This document shows positions 42,358 through 49,389 of a stretch of DNA of 64,000 nucleotides, in pieces. This DNA comes from Crystallibacter sulfonylureivorans_A (GTDB lineage Bacteria > Actinomycetota > Actinomycetes > Actinomycetales > Micrococcaceae). The notes beneath the pieces are model-generated. The model was given only the letters and a program-made list of their open reading frames with translations. It was not told where the DNA came from and searched no databases. The translations under genes were made by a program, and so were the position numbers. The stretch lies in contig NZ_JBLKRT010000002.1 in assembly GCF_047607445.1 (NCBI RefSeq), positions 62,001 to 126,000 of the forward strand, written 5' to 3'. Each line of letters begins with the position of its first letter. Position 1 is the stretch's first letter.

Positions 42358-42905
42358 ACGTCCGCAAGATCGTCACGCTGACCGAAGAAACCCTTACCGA
42401 GGGCGGCCGCCCGGTCGAACCGAACGCCCGGGTCGCCGTCGTCGCAGCTGTCATCGACAATCCCTGGCACGGCCAGGGCTTCGTCGAAGACCTGACCGCC
42501 GGCATCGACGAGGCAGCCTCCAAGGTGGGCGAGCTGTTGGCCCCGCGCGTGGTCAAGGCACTCGGCGGCACGGTGGAAGCCTACGGCAAGGCCGCGATTG
42601 TAGGGCTGGAGGGCGAGATCGAGCACGGCTCGGCGCTCATCCACACCCTCAAGTTCGGCGACCACTTCCGCAATGCGGCGAACGCCACCACGCTGCTGCC
42701 GGCCGTGGAAAAGCGCGGCCCGGCCGGAGTCACCTTCGACATCCCGCTCAAGCACGTCACCGACGCGACCATCCGCTCGCATCACCAGAGCATCGAGGTC
42801 CGGCTCGCCGACGCCCCGCACCCTGGCGAGATCGTGATCGCACTGGCTGCCGCCTCGCAGGGCCGCCCGCAGCAGCGGCTGGCCCCCCTGGCCACCGAAC
42901 AGTAA
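42354..42905 (+). CDS. AA_synth (DUF1185) family protein, copy 2
   Basis: A 183-residue paralogue of the preceding protein with the same core EAYGKAAIVGLEGEIEHGSALIHTLKFGDHFRNAA and matching N- and C-terminal blocks (RKIVTLTEETLTEGGRPV and DATIRSHHQSIEVRLADAPHPGEIVIALAAAS). ATG 42354 with AAGGAG upstream overlaps the first copy's stop (ATGA). Two non-identical copies made from one transcript suggest a heteromeric enzyme. Substrate unknown. Confidence 0.85.
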   Translation: MNVRKIVTLTEETLTEGGRPVEPNARVAVVAAVIDNPWHGQGFVEDLTAGIDEAASKVGELLAPRVVKALGGTVEAYGKAAIVGLEGEIEHGSALIHTLKFGDHFRNAANATTLLPAVEKRGPAGVTFDIPLKHVTDATIRSHHQSIEVRLADAPHPGEIVIALAAASQGRPQQRLAPLATEQ

Positions 42906-42907
42906 CG

Positions 42908-43660
42908 GTGGAGACGAACCTGCCGATCGTCCTGCTCCATGGCGTGGGGTTGGACCGTTCCATGTGGGAACAACTGAGCACCCGGCTGTCCGAGTCCAGC
43001 GGACGCACCGTGCTGGCGCTCGATCTGCCCGGCCACGGCGGCCAGCCACGGCTGGAGCAGCCGGTCACGCTCGCCGAACTGGCCGACGACGTCGCGTCCC
43101 GGCTGCCGGGGCGGGCGCACCTGGTGGGATTCTCCCTCGGCGCGCTGGTGGCCCAGCACTTGGCCCGGTTCCGTCCCGAGCTGGCGGCCAGCCTGACCAG
43201 CGTCAGCTCGGTATGCCGCCGGACCCCGCAGGAGGCGGCCTCGGTGGCCTCCCGGCTGGACAACGCCGCGGCCGATTTTCCCGGCAGCGTGGAGGCTTCG
43301 ATCGAGCGCTGGTTCCCGGCCGGTTCCGGGACCGACGCCGGGACCCTGGACGGCATCCGCAGCACGCTGCTGGCCAACGACCAGCAGTCCTACCTGCATG
43401 CCTACCGGGTCTTCGCCACCGCGGACGCGGAGATCGGCGCCGAACTGGGCGCCATCGCGGTGCCGTCGCTGGCGGTCACCGGGGACCAGGACCCGGGTTC
43501 GACCCCGGAGATGACCCGCCGCCTGGGCGAGGCCATCCCGGGCGCACGCACCGCCGTCGTCGCCGGAACACGGCACATGCTGCCGGTGCAGCGCCCGGAC
43601 GAACTGGCGCGCCTCATCACCGACTTCATCTACGAATCGAATCAGGACAGCCATGACTAG
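42908..43660 (+). CDS. Alpha/beta hydrolase
   Basis: A 250-residue alpha/beta-hydrolase-fold protein: the oxyanion motif LLHGVGLDRSMWEQL, nucleophile elbow HLVGFSLGALVAQHL (about Ser78), acid segment VTGDQDPGSTPE and catalytic His in AGTRHMLPVQRPDELA. It is of the type of lactone, ester or amide hydrolases that act after ring-cleaving oxygenases, the position RutD has in the pyrimidine pathway. It starts with GTG at 42908 only two bases after the AA_synth copy and overlaps the aldehyde dehydrogenase gene by eight bases. Confidence 0.9.
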   Translation: METNLPIVLLHGVGLDRSMWEQLSTRLSESSGRTVLALDLPGHGGQPRLEQPVTLAELADDVASRLPGRAHLVGFSLGALVAQHLARFRPELAASLTSVSSVCRRTPQEAASVASRLDNAAADFPGSVEASIERWFPAGSGTDAGTLDGIRSTLLANDQQSYLHAYRVFATADAEIGAELGAIAVPSLAVTGDQDPGSTPEMTRRLGEAIPGARTAVVAGTRHMLPVQRPDELARLITDFIYESNQDSHD

Positions 43661-45134
43661 GAATTACGACCACTTCATCGACGGCGGCTGGAGTGCGCCC
43701 TCCGAGGGCGCCTACTTCGAGAGCACCAACCCGGCCACGCTGGAAGTCCTCTACTCGGCCGCCCGTGGCAGCAAGGCCGACGTCGACCGCGCTGTCACGG
43801 CCGCTCGCGCCGCCTTCGAAAACCCGCTCTGGCGCGACCTGAGCCAAACCAAACGCGGTCACCTCTTGCGCCGGCTCGGCGACTTGGTGGGCGTGAACGC
43901 CGAGGAACTGGCCCGGATGGAAACCGAGGACAACGGCAAGCTGCTGCGCGAGATGCGCGGGCAGCTGGCCACGCTGCCGGAGTACTTGTATTACTACGCC
44001 GGTTTGGCAGACAAAGTCCAGGGCAGCCAGATTCCTACCAGCAATCCGGCCATCCTCAACTACACACAGCGCGAACCGCTGGGCGTGGTCGGGGCCATCA
44101 CGCCGTGGAACTCCCCGCTGACCCTGACGACGTCGAAGCTCGCCCCGGCGCTGGCCGCCGGCAACACGATCGTCATCAAGCCCTCCGAGTACACCTCGCG
44201 GACCATCCTGCGGCTGGCCGAACTGGCTGCCGAAGCCGGATTCCCCGACGGCGTGGTCAACGTGGTCACCGGAATGGGCGCCGAGGCAGGTGCCGCGCTG
44301 GTGGACCATCCCGGGATCGCGAAGATCTCCTTCACCGGTTCCACCGCCACCGGGTCGGCGATCGCCGCGTCCGCCGCATCCCGGTTCATCGGCACCACCC
44401 TGGAGCTCGGCGGCAAGAGCCCGAACATCGTGTTTGAGGACGCCAACGTTGCCAATGCGGCGATGGGCGTGGTGGCGGGCATCTTCGCCGCCGCCGGCCA
44501 GACCTGCATCGCCGGCAGCCGGGTCTTTGCGCACCGGTCCGTCTACGACGAACTGCTGGAACGGGTCGCCGAGCGGGCCGGCAGCATCGTGATCGGCGAC
44601 CCGCTGCAGGACAACACCGAGCTGGGTCCGCTGGCATTTGCCGCGCAGCAGGAAAAGGTCGGCTCATATGTGGAGCTGGGCGTCTCTGAGGGGGCCACCG
44701 TGCTCACCGGTGGCGGTCGGCCGGACATCGCGCTCCCGGGATACTTCTACGCTCCCACCGTACTCACCGGCGTGGACAATTCGATGCGCGTGGTCCGCGA
44801 GGAGATCTTCGGCCCGGTGGCCGCCATCATGCCATTCGATACCGAGGAAGAAGTGCTGCAGTTGGCCAACGATACCCAGTACGGGCTGGCCGCCGGAGTG
44901 TGGACGCAGAACCTGGCCCGCGCCCACCGGATGAGCCGGCGGCTGGAGGCCGGGACGGTCTGGGTCAACACCTACCGGGCTATGTCGCCGATGTCGCCGC
45001 GGCAAGGCTTCAAGAACAGCGGCGTTGGCATCGAGCACGGCATGGAGTCCATGCACGAGTACACCCGGCTGAAGAGCGTCTGGATCAACACCGACGAGGG
45101 TCCGGTCGCGGACCCGTTCGTGATGCGCAGCTAG
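43653..45134 (+). CDS. Aldehyde dehydrogenase
   Basis: A 493-residue NAD(P)-dependent aldehyde dehydrogenase. Motifs: TPWNSPLTLTTSKLAPALAAGNTIVIKPSE, FTGSTATG, the general base Glu in LELGGKSPNIVFED, the catalytic cysteine in AAGQTCIAGSRVFAH, EEIFGPVAAIMPF and GVGIEHG near the end. In a ring-cleavage pathway it would oxidise the aldehyde released on ring opening, for example a semialdehyde, to the acid. ATG 43653 has AGGA upstream. It precedes the tautomerase by nine bases. Confidence 0.93.
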   Translation: MTRNYDHFIDGGWSAPSEGAYFESTNPATLEVLYSAARGSKADVDRAVTAARAAFENPLWRDLSQTKRGHLLRRLGDLVGVNAEELARMETEDNGKLLREMRGQLATLPEYLYYYAGLADKVQGSQIPTSNPAILNYTQREPLGVVGAITPWNSPLTLTTSKLAPALAAGNTIVIKPSEYTSRTILRLAELAAEAGFPDGVVNVVTGMGAEAGAALVDHPGIAKISFTGSTATGSAIAASAASRFIGTTLELGGKSPNIVFEDANVANAAMGVVAGIFAAAGQTCIAGSRVFAHRSVYDELLERVAERAGSIVIGDPLQDNTELGPLAFAAQQEKVGSYVELGVSEGATVLTGGGRPDIALPGYFYAPTVLTGVDNSMRVVREEIFGPVAAIMPFDTEEEVLQLANDTQYGLAAGVWTQNLARAHRMSRRLEAGTVWVNTYRAMSPMSPRQGFKNSGVGIEHGMESMHEYTRLKSVWINTDEGPVADPFVMRS

Positions 45135-45143
45135 GAGGAAGAC

Positions 45144-45371
45144 ATGCCACTGATCGACGTCTCGATCGCCGAGGGCCGTTCGCCGCAGCAGTTGCGGAAG
45201 CTGGTCAGCGCCCTGCACCGCGCTGCGGAAGAGTCCGTCGGCGCGTTGCCTGAGAATACAACGGTGATCATCCGGGAGGTCCCGGCTGCCCACTGGTCGA
45301 AGGCCGACCAAACCATCGCCGAGCGCCAACAGGCCACCACGGCAGCTGTCATTGAAGGGCATCCCGCCTGA
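45144..45371 (+). CDS. 4-Oxalocrotonate tautomerase family protein
   Basis: A 75-residue tautomerase: MPLIDVSIAEGRSPQQLRKLVSALHRAAEESVGALPENTTVIIREV. The Pro-1 that acts as general base follows the initiator Met. The length and EGRS/IREV pattern fit the 4-OT family. It may isomerise an unsaturated keto- or aldehyde-acid intermediate between ring opening and oxidation. Good AGGAGG upstream. Its stop overlaps the next gene's start (ATG inside TGATG). Confidence 0.88.
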   Translation: MPLIDVSIAEGRSPQQLRKLVSALHRAAEESVGALPENTTVIIREVPAAHWSKADQTIAERQQATTAAVIEGHPA

Positions 45372-45676
45372 TGTATGTGGAAGTGAGCCCGCCGGACGGT
45401 GCCGCCGTCAAAGACCAGGAGAACCTGCGCGAACTCGCTGTGCGTGCCGGCGGACTGGTCGAACAGGACGTCGCCCACGCACTGGCGGCCGCCGGGCTGG
45501 GTACCGTCGACACCGGCCATGCCTGGCTGGACGTGGCGCAGTTACGCGCCGGCGGTGCAGCCCAGCCCGCGCAGTGGGCCGAGGGGTTCGATGGCATGAT
45601 CTCCTTTGCGCAGAGCCGCGGTTGGCTCAGCGACGACGGCGGCAGCGTCCGCGCGCACATCGACTACGGAGCGTAG
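45371..45676 (+). CDS. Small protein of unknown function, last gene of the ring-cleavage operon
   Basis: A 101-residue protein without a recognised domain: MYVEVSPPDGAAVKDQENLRELAVRAGGLVEQDVAHALAAAGLGTVDTGHAWLDVAQLRAGGAAQPAQWAEGFDGMISFAQSRGWL. Helical and acidic, no signal peptide. Because it is translationally coupled to the tautomerase and lies directly before a strong terminator, it is likely a real member of the pathway rather than noise. Possibly a small subunit or binding partner. Confidence 0.6.
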   Translation: MYVEVSPPDGAAVKDQENLRELAVRAGGLVEQDVAHALAAAGLGTVDTGHAWLDVAQLRAGGAAQPAQWAEGFDGMISFAQSRGWLSDDGGSVRAHIDYGA

Positions 45677-45687
45677 ACGAACCGATT

Positions 45688-45719
45688 CCCGACGGCGGCA
45701 CAAGGGTGCCGCCGTCGGG
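45688..45719 (+). terminator. Terminator of the ring-cleavage operon
   Basis: CCCGACGGCGGCAC and its perfect complement around AAGG; 11 bases after the last gene. The same core as the terminators at 36590 and 35163. Confidence 0.7.
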
Positions 45720-45789
45720 TGCGTTGGTTTGGGGTGCTGTCCGGAAGCCGGCTCCGGTGCTGGCTCTGGTGCTGACTCTGGCCCGTGGC

Positions 45790-46200
45790 CTACGCCGCGG
45801 GGTACTCGTCCTCGGCGAGCTTGTCGCCCCAGGTGGTTTCCGGTTCGTCGCTGCCGGGCTCCGGAGCTTCCCAGAGGGCGAGGTGGCACATGAAGTTGTC
45901 GGCGGTTGCGCCGTGCCAGTGCCACTCCCCTGCCGGGGTGTAAACAGTGTCTCCAGGCCGGAGTTCGATGACCTCTTCGCCGCGGGACTGCACGTAGCCG
46001 ATGCCTTCGGTCACGTGCAGGGTCTGCCCAACGGCGTGCTTGTGCCACGCGGTGTGAGCACCGGGTGTGAACCGGACCAGATTGAGCCGGGTCCGTGAGG
46101 GCGCTTCACCGGCATAGTACGAATTGAAGTACACGTCTCCGGTGAACCACTCGGCCGGGCCCTTGACCGTCGGCTTCTTGGGTTGGATTTGCGTGCTCAT
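45790..46200 (-). CDS. Cupin-domain protein
   Basis: About 136 residues with a single cupin: VRFTPGAHTAWHKHAVGQTLHVTEGIGYVQSRGEEVIELRPGDTVYTPAGEWHWHGA, which has the HxH...E...H metal-binding set. It may bind or modify small molecules or carry out a dioxygenase/decarboxylase-type reaction. Start ATG 46200 with AAGGAA upstream. It is 45 bases downstream of the alcohol dehydrogenase gene in the same operon, so a detoxification module is possible. Confidence 0.85.
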   Translation of the reverse strand: MSTQIQPKKPTVKGPAEWFTGDVYFNSYYAGEAPSRTRLNLVRFTPGAHTAWHKHAVGQTLHVTEGIGYVQSRGEEVIELRPGDTVYTPAGEWHWHGATADNFMCHLALWEAPEPGSDEPETTWGDKLAEDEYPAA

Positions 46201-46245
46201 GGAGTTTCCTTTCGCTTGCTCCGGGCCGAAGGAGCTGCGCCGCAC

Positions 46246-47268
46246 TCAGACGGTGAGCAGCACCTTGGTGGCGTTCCGTTCGTCCATCGCGCGGTAGGCC
46301 TCTGCGGCGTCTTCCAGCGGGAGGGACAGGTCGAACACCTTTCCGGGGTCGATCTTGCGGTCCCAGATGAGCTGGATAAGTTCGGGCAGGAACCGGCGCA
46401 CCGGGGCGGGGCCACCGTGCAGGTGCACGCCGGAGAAGAACAGGCCGAGGCCGTCCAGTTTCACGTCGTGGGTGACACCCACATAGCCGATGTGTCCGCC
46501 GGGCCGCGTGGCGCCGATCGCCTGCTCCATCGATTGCTGCGTACCGACGGCCTCGACCACGGAGTGTGCACCGAGTCCGTTGGTGAGCTCCTTGATCTTG
46601 GCGATGCCCGCCTCGCCGCGCTCTTCGACAATGTCGGTGGCGCCGAACTCGCGGGCCAGGGCCTGCCGGTCGGCATGGCGGGACATGGCGATGATGCGCT
46701 CGGCGCCAAGCTGCTTGGCAGCCAGGACCGCCGACAATCCGACGGCGCCATCCCCGACGACGGCCACGGTCTTGCCGGGGCCGGCCTCGGCGGCCACCGC
46801 GGCGAACCATCCGGTGCCCAGCACGTCGGAAGCCGCCAGCAGCGAGGGGATAAGGTCGGCATCCGGCATGCCGGGCGTGCGGACCAGGGTGCCGTCGGCC
46901 AGCGGCACCCGGATGAGCTCGGCCTGAGTGCCGACGGAGCCCATCATCACGTTGTGCACGCAGCGGGACTGGTAGCCGGCCTGGCAGATCTCGCAGGTGT
47001 TGTCGGAGGCGACGAACGAACCGACGACGAAGTCACCGACCTCCACGTTGCGAACATCGGCACCCACCTCCTCAACCACGCCGACGTATTCGTGGCCCAT
47101 CGGCGTTGGGCCCTGGAGCTTCTCGATGCCGCGGTACGGCCATAGATCCGAACCACAGACGCAGACTGCCGCTGCCCGGATGATGGCGTCGGTGGGCTCC
47201 AGGATGGTGGGCTTCTCACGGTCTTCAACGCGAACATCACCGGGGGCGTACATAACAACTCCACGCAT
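46246..47268 (-). CDS. Zinc-type alcohol dehydrogenase
   Basis: About 340 residues of the zinc-dependent medium-chain dehydrogenase family: CVCGSDLWPYRGIE with the catalytic-zinc cysteine, GHEYVGVVEEVGADV, a CEICQAGYQSRCVHN segment with further structural-zinc cysteines, and GDGAVGLSAVLAAKQLGAERIIAMSRHADRQALAREFGATDIVEE for the NAD(P) fold. ATG 47268 has AAGGAG upstream. It is divergent from an XRE regulator over an inverted repeat, so its expression is probably under that regulator. Substrate aldehyde/alcohol not known. Confidence 0.92.
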   Translation of the reverse strand: MRGVVMYAPGDVRVEDREKPTILEPTDAIIRAAAVCVCGSDLWPYRGIEKLQGPTPMGHEYVGVVEEVGADVRNVEVGDFVVGSFVASDNTCEICQAGYQSRCVHNVMMGSVGTQAELIRVPLADGTLVRTPGMPDADLIPSLLAASDVLGTGWFAAVAAEAGPGKTVAVVGDGAVGLSAVLAAKQLGAERIIAMSRHADRQALAREFGATDIVEERGEAGIAKIKELTNGLGAHSVVEAVGTQQSMEQAIGATRPGGHIGYVGVTHDVKLDGLGLFFSGVHLHGGPAPVRRFLPELIQLIWDRKIDPGKVFDLSLPLEDAAEAYRAMDERNATKVLLTV

Positions 47269-47328
47269 GAGGAGTGCTCCTTTCGTTGGTACGCCTCCAG
47301 TCAACCGCGCCCAAAACACCCGCGGGAG

Positions 47329-47356
47329 TCCCTGTCGAAAGGTGTACTGACAGGGA
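47329..47356. promoter_or_regulatory. Inverted repeat between the dehydrogenase and XRE regulator
   Basis: TCCCTGTC and GACAGGGA arms are separated by 12 bases in the 124-base divergent region. It is well placed to be the operator of the XRE-type regulator. Confidence 0.5.
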
Positions 47357-47392
47357 ACCCTTCGGGACCGTGGCGTCACCTACCCTGAAAAC

Positions 47393-48289
47393 ATGGACAA
47401 TCGGGCAGAGGTGCGGGAATTCCTGATGTCCCGCCGAGCAAAGATCACGCCGGAAGAGGCCGGACTGCCCGGCGGGATGAATCGGCGCGTGCCCGGGCTC
47501 CGGCGCACCGAGGTGGCCATCCTCGCTGGCGTCAGTGTGGAGTACTACTCCAAGCTGGAGCGCGGCGCGATTGCCGGGGCTTCGGCGTCCGTCTTGGAAG
47601 CACTGGCCAGGGCACTCCAACTCGACGACACCGAACGCGCCCACCTGTTCGACCTCGCCCGGACAGCCGACGGCATCCCCGCTTCCGGCCGCCCCCGTCG
47701 GCGCGCCACGGCGCAACAGGCCGCCCGGCCCAGCCTGCAATGGGCCCTCGAGGCGATCACCGACGGCGTTGCCTTCGTCCGCGACCCGTACCAGAACCTG
47801 TTGGCGACGAATGCGCTGGGCCGCGCGTTCTACTCCCCGCTGATCGGCGACGGCGGACGCACCCCCAACCTCGCGCGGTTCCAGTTCCTCGATCCGGCGG
47901 CCAAGTCCTTCTACCCGGACTGGGAACTGTTCGCCGGAATGTGCGTGGGCATCATGCGTGCAGAAGCCGGCCGCGACCCGCACGACCGGGCGCTGCAGGA
48001 TCTGGTCGGTGAACTTTCCACCCAGAGCGAGACCTTCCGCCGCTTGTGGGCTGCCCACGACGTGCGCACCCACGGCACCGGCACCAAACGGTTCAACCAC
48101 CCGGTGGTCGGCGAGCTGACTCTCGCGTATGAAGAACTCGCCATCACTGCGGAGCCGGGCCTGGTCCTGATGGTTTACACGGCAGAACCCGGCAGCCCCT
48201 CGGCCGAACGCCTTCGGTTGCTCGCCAGCTGGGGCGCCGACCATACCCCGCATGCCGCCCTGACCCAGGACGAGCGTCCCGCGCACTAA
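47393..48289 (+). CDS. XRE-type regulator with MmyB-like ligand domain
   Basis: A 298-residue regulator. Residues about 8-80 are a helix-turn-helix (RVPGLRRTEVAILAGVSVEYYSKLERGAIAGASASVLEALARAL) and the rest resembles the MmyB-like domain (WALEAITDGVAFVRDPYQNLLATNALGRAFYSPL and HGTGTKRFNHPVVGELTLAYEELAI). This class represses or activates divergent dehydrogenase or detoxification genes and responds to hydrophobic compounds. It faces the ADH-cupin operon, so I infer that it controls that operon. Confidence 0.88.
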   Translation: MDNRAEVREFLMSRRAKITPEEAGLPGGMNRRVPGLRRTEVAILAGVSVEYYSKLERGAIAGASASVLEALARALQLDDTERAHLFDLARTADGIPASGRPRRRATAQQAARPSLQWALEAITDGVAFVRDPYQNLLATNALGRAFYSPLIGDGGRTPNLARFQFLDPAAKSFYPDWELFAGMCVGIMRAEAGRDPHDRALQDLVGELSTQSETFRRLWAAHDVRTHGTGTKRFNHPVVGELTLAYEELAITAEPGLVLMVYTAEPGSPSAERLRLLASWGADHTPHAALTQDERPAH

Positions 48290-48305
48290 GGCAGGGCCCG
48301 GCCAA

Positions 48306-48332
48306 CTGGGGGCTCCACAGCGGGAGCCCCAG
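48306..48332. terminator. Hairpin between convergent genes
   Basis: GGGGCTCC (48309) pairs with GGAGCCCC (48323) with a short loop and flanking CT/AG bases; it separates the convergent XRE and CNNM genes. Confidence 0.5.
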
Positions 48333-48345
48333 TCGTACCGCACTG

Positions 48346-49389
48346 TTAGGCCCGATTTGTGCTTCGACTGTCGTCGCGGATCTGGCCGACGAGTTCTTCC
48401 AGCATGTCCTCGAGCGTCACAATGCCGTAGGCATGCCCGGCGTCGTCGATCGCCAGCGCCAGATGCGCCCCTTCGCGCTGCATGCGGTGCAACGAGGACC
48501 GCAGCGCGGCGTTCAGCTTCACCTGGGGCAGGTCGCGGACCAGGCTGGCCGGCAACGGCTGATCCCTAGCCGCGGCATCGAGTCCGAGCAGATCCTTGAC
48601 GTGGACGTATCCGTCCAACTCCCCGCTGGCCGATTGAACCGGGAAGCGGGAAAACCCGTTGGCGGCGACCTGTTCGATCTGCTCCGGGGTGCATCCGGAC
48701 GGCAGAGTAGTGACCTTGTTGAGCGGGATCACGATGCTTTCGACCGACCGTTCTTCAAAGGTCAGCGCGCCGAGCAGGAGCCGTTCATCCTGTTTGTCCA
48801 GCAGCCCGCCTTCGCGTGATTCCTCGACCAGGCCCGCCACCTCGTCACGGGTGAAGGTGCTGGCGACCTCGTTCTTGGGTTCGACCTTGAACAGGCGCAG
48901 GATGCCGTTGCCGATAGCGTTCATGCACCACAACAGCGGTTGCAGGATGCGGACCACGACCACCAGGACCGGTCCCAGGACGAAGGCCATCCGCTCCGGC
49001 CCGGCCAAAGCGATGTTCTTCGGCACCATCTCAGCGAGGACCACGTGCAGGAACGTCACGACGCTCAAGGCAATGGCGTAGGCGATCGGGTCGATCAGTG
49101 CTGCCGGGACCCCCCACGCGCTGAAGGGTCCTTCCAGCGCGTAGACCACCATGGGTTTGGTGACGTAGCCCAGCGCCAGCGAGCAGACGGTGATGCCCAA
49201 CTGCGCGCCGGCCATCATCAGCGAGACGTTCTCGATAGCCCACAGGGTCATCTTGGCGGCCCGCCCGCCTTGCTCTGCCTTGGGCTCGACGATGCTTCGC
49301 CGGGCGGCGATGAGGGAAAACTCCGCTCCAACGAAGAAGAAGTTCGCCGCGAGCAGGACGATGGTCAGAATGATTCCGGTGGCGTCCAT
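48346..49389 (-). CDS. CNNM/CorC-type membrane protein (DUF21, CBS)
   Basis: A 347-residue protein: an N-terminal DUF21 membrane domain with about four helices (ILTIVLLAANFFFVGAEFSLIAARRSIVEP), then a CBS pair (VESIVIPLNKVTTLPSGCT... FSRFPVQSASGELDGYVHVKDLL and LALAIDDAGHAYGIVTLEDMLEELVGQIRDD). The family handles Mg2+ or Co2+ efflux and acid/ion homeostasis. It directly follows a second such gene (TAA-ATG) and lacks the extra C-terminal CorC domain of that one, suggesting a heteromeric pair. Confidence 0.9.
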   Translation of the reverse strand: MDATGIILTIVLLAANFFFVGAEFSLIAARRSIVEPKAEQGGRAAKMTLWAIENVSLMMAGAQLGITVCSLALGYVTKPMVVYALEGPFSAWGVPAALIDPIAYAIALSVVTFLHVVLAEMVPKNIALAGPERMAFVLGPVLVVVVRILQPLLWCMNAIGNGILRLFKVEPKNEVASTFTRDEVAGLVEESREGGLLDKQDERLLLGALTFEERSVESIVIPLNKVTTLPSGCTPEQIEQVAANGFSRFPVQSASGELDGYVHVKDLLGLDAAARDQPLPASLVRDLPQVKLNAALRSSLHRMQREGAHLALAIDDAGHAYGIVTLEDMLEELVGQIRDDSRSTNRA

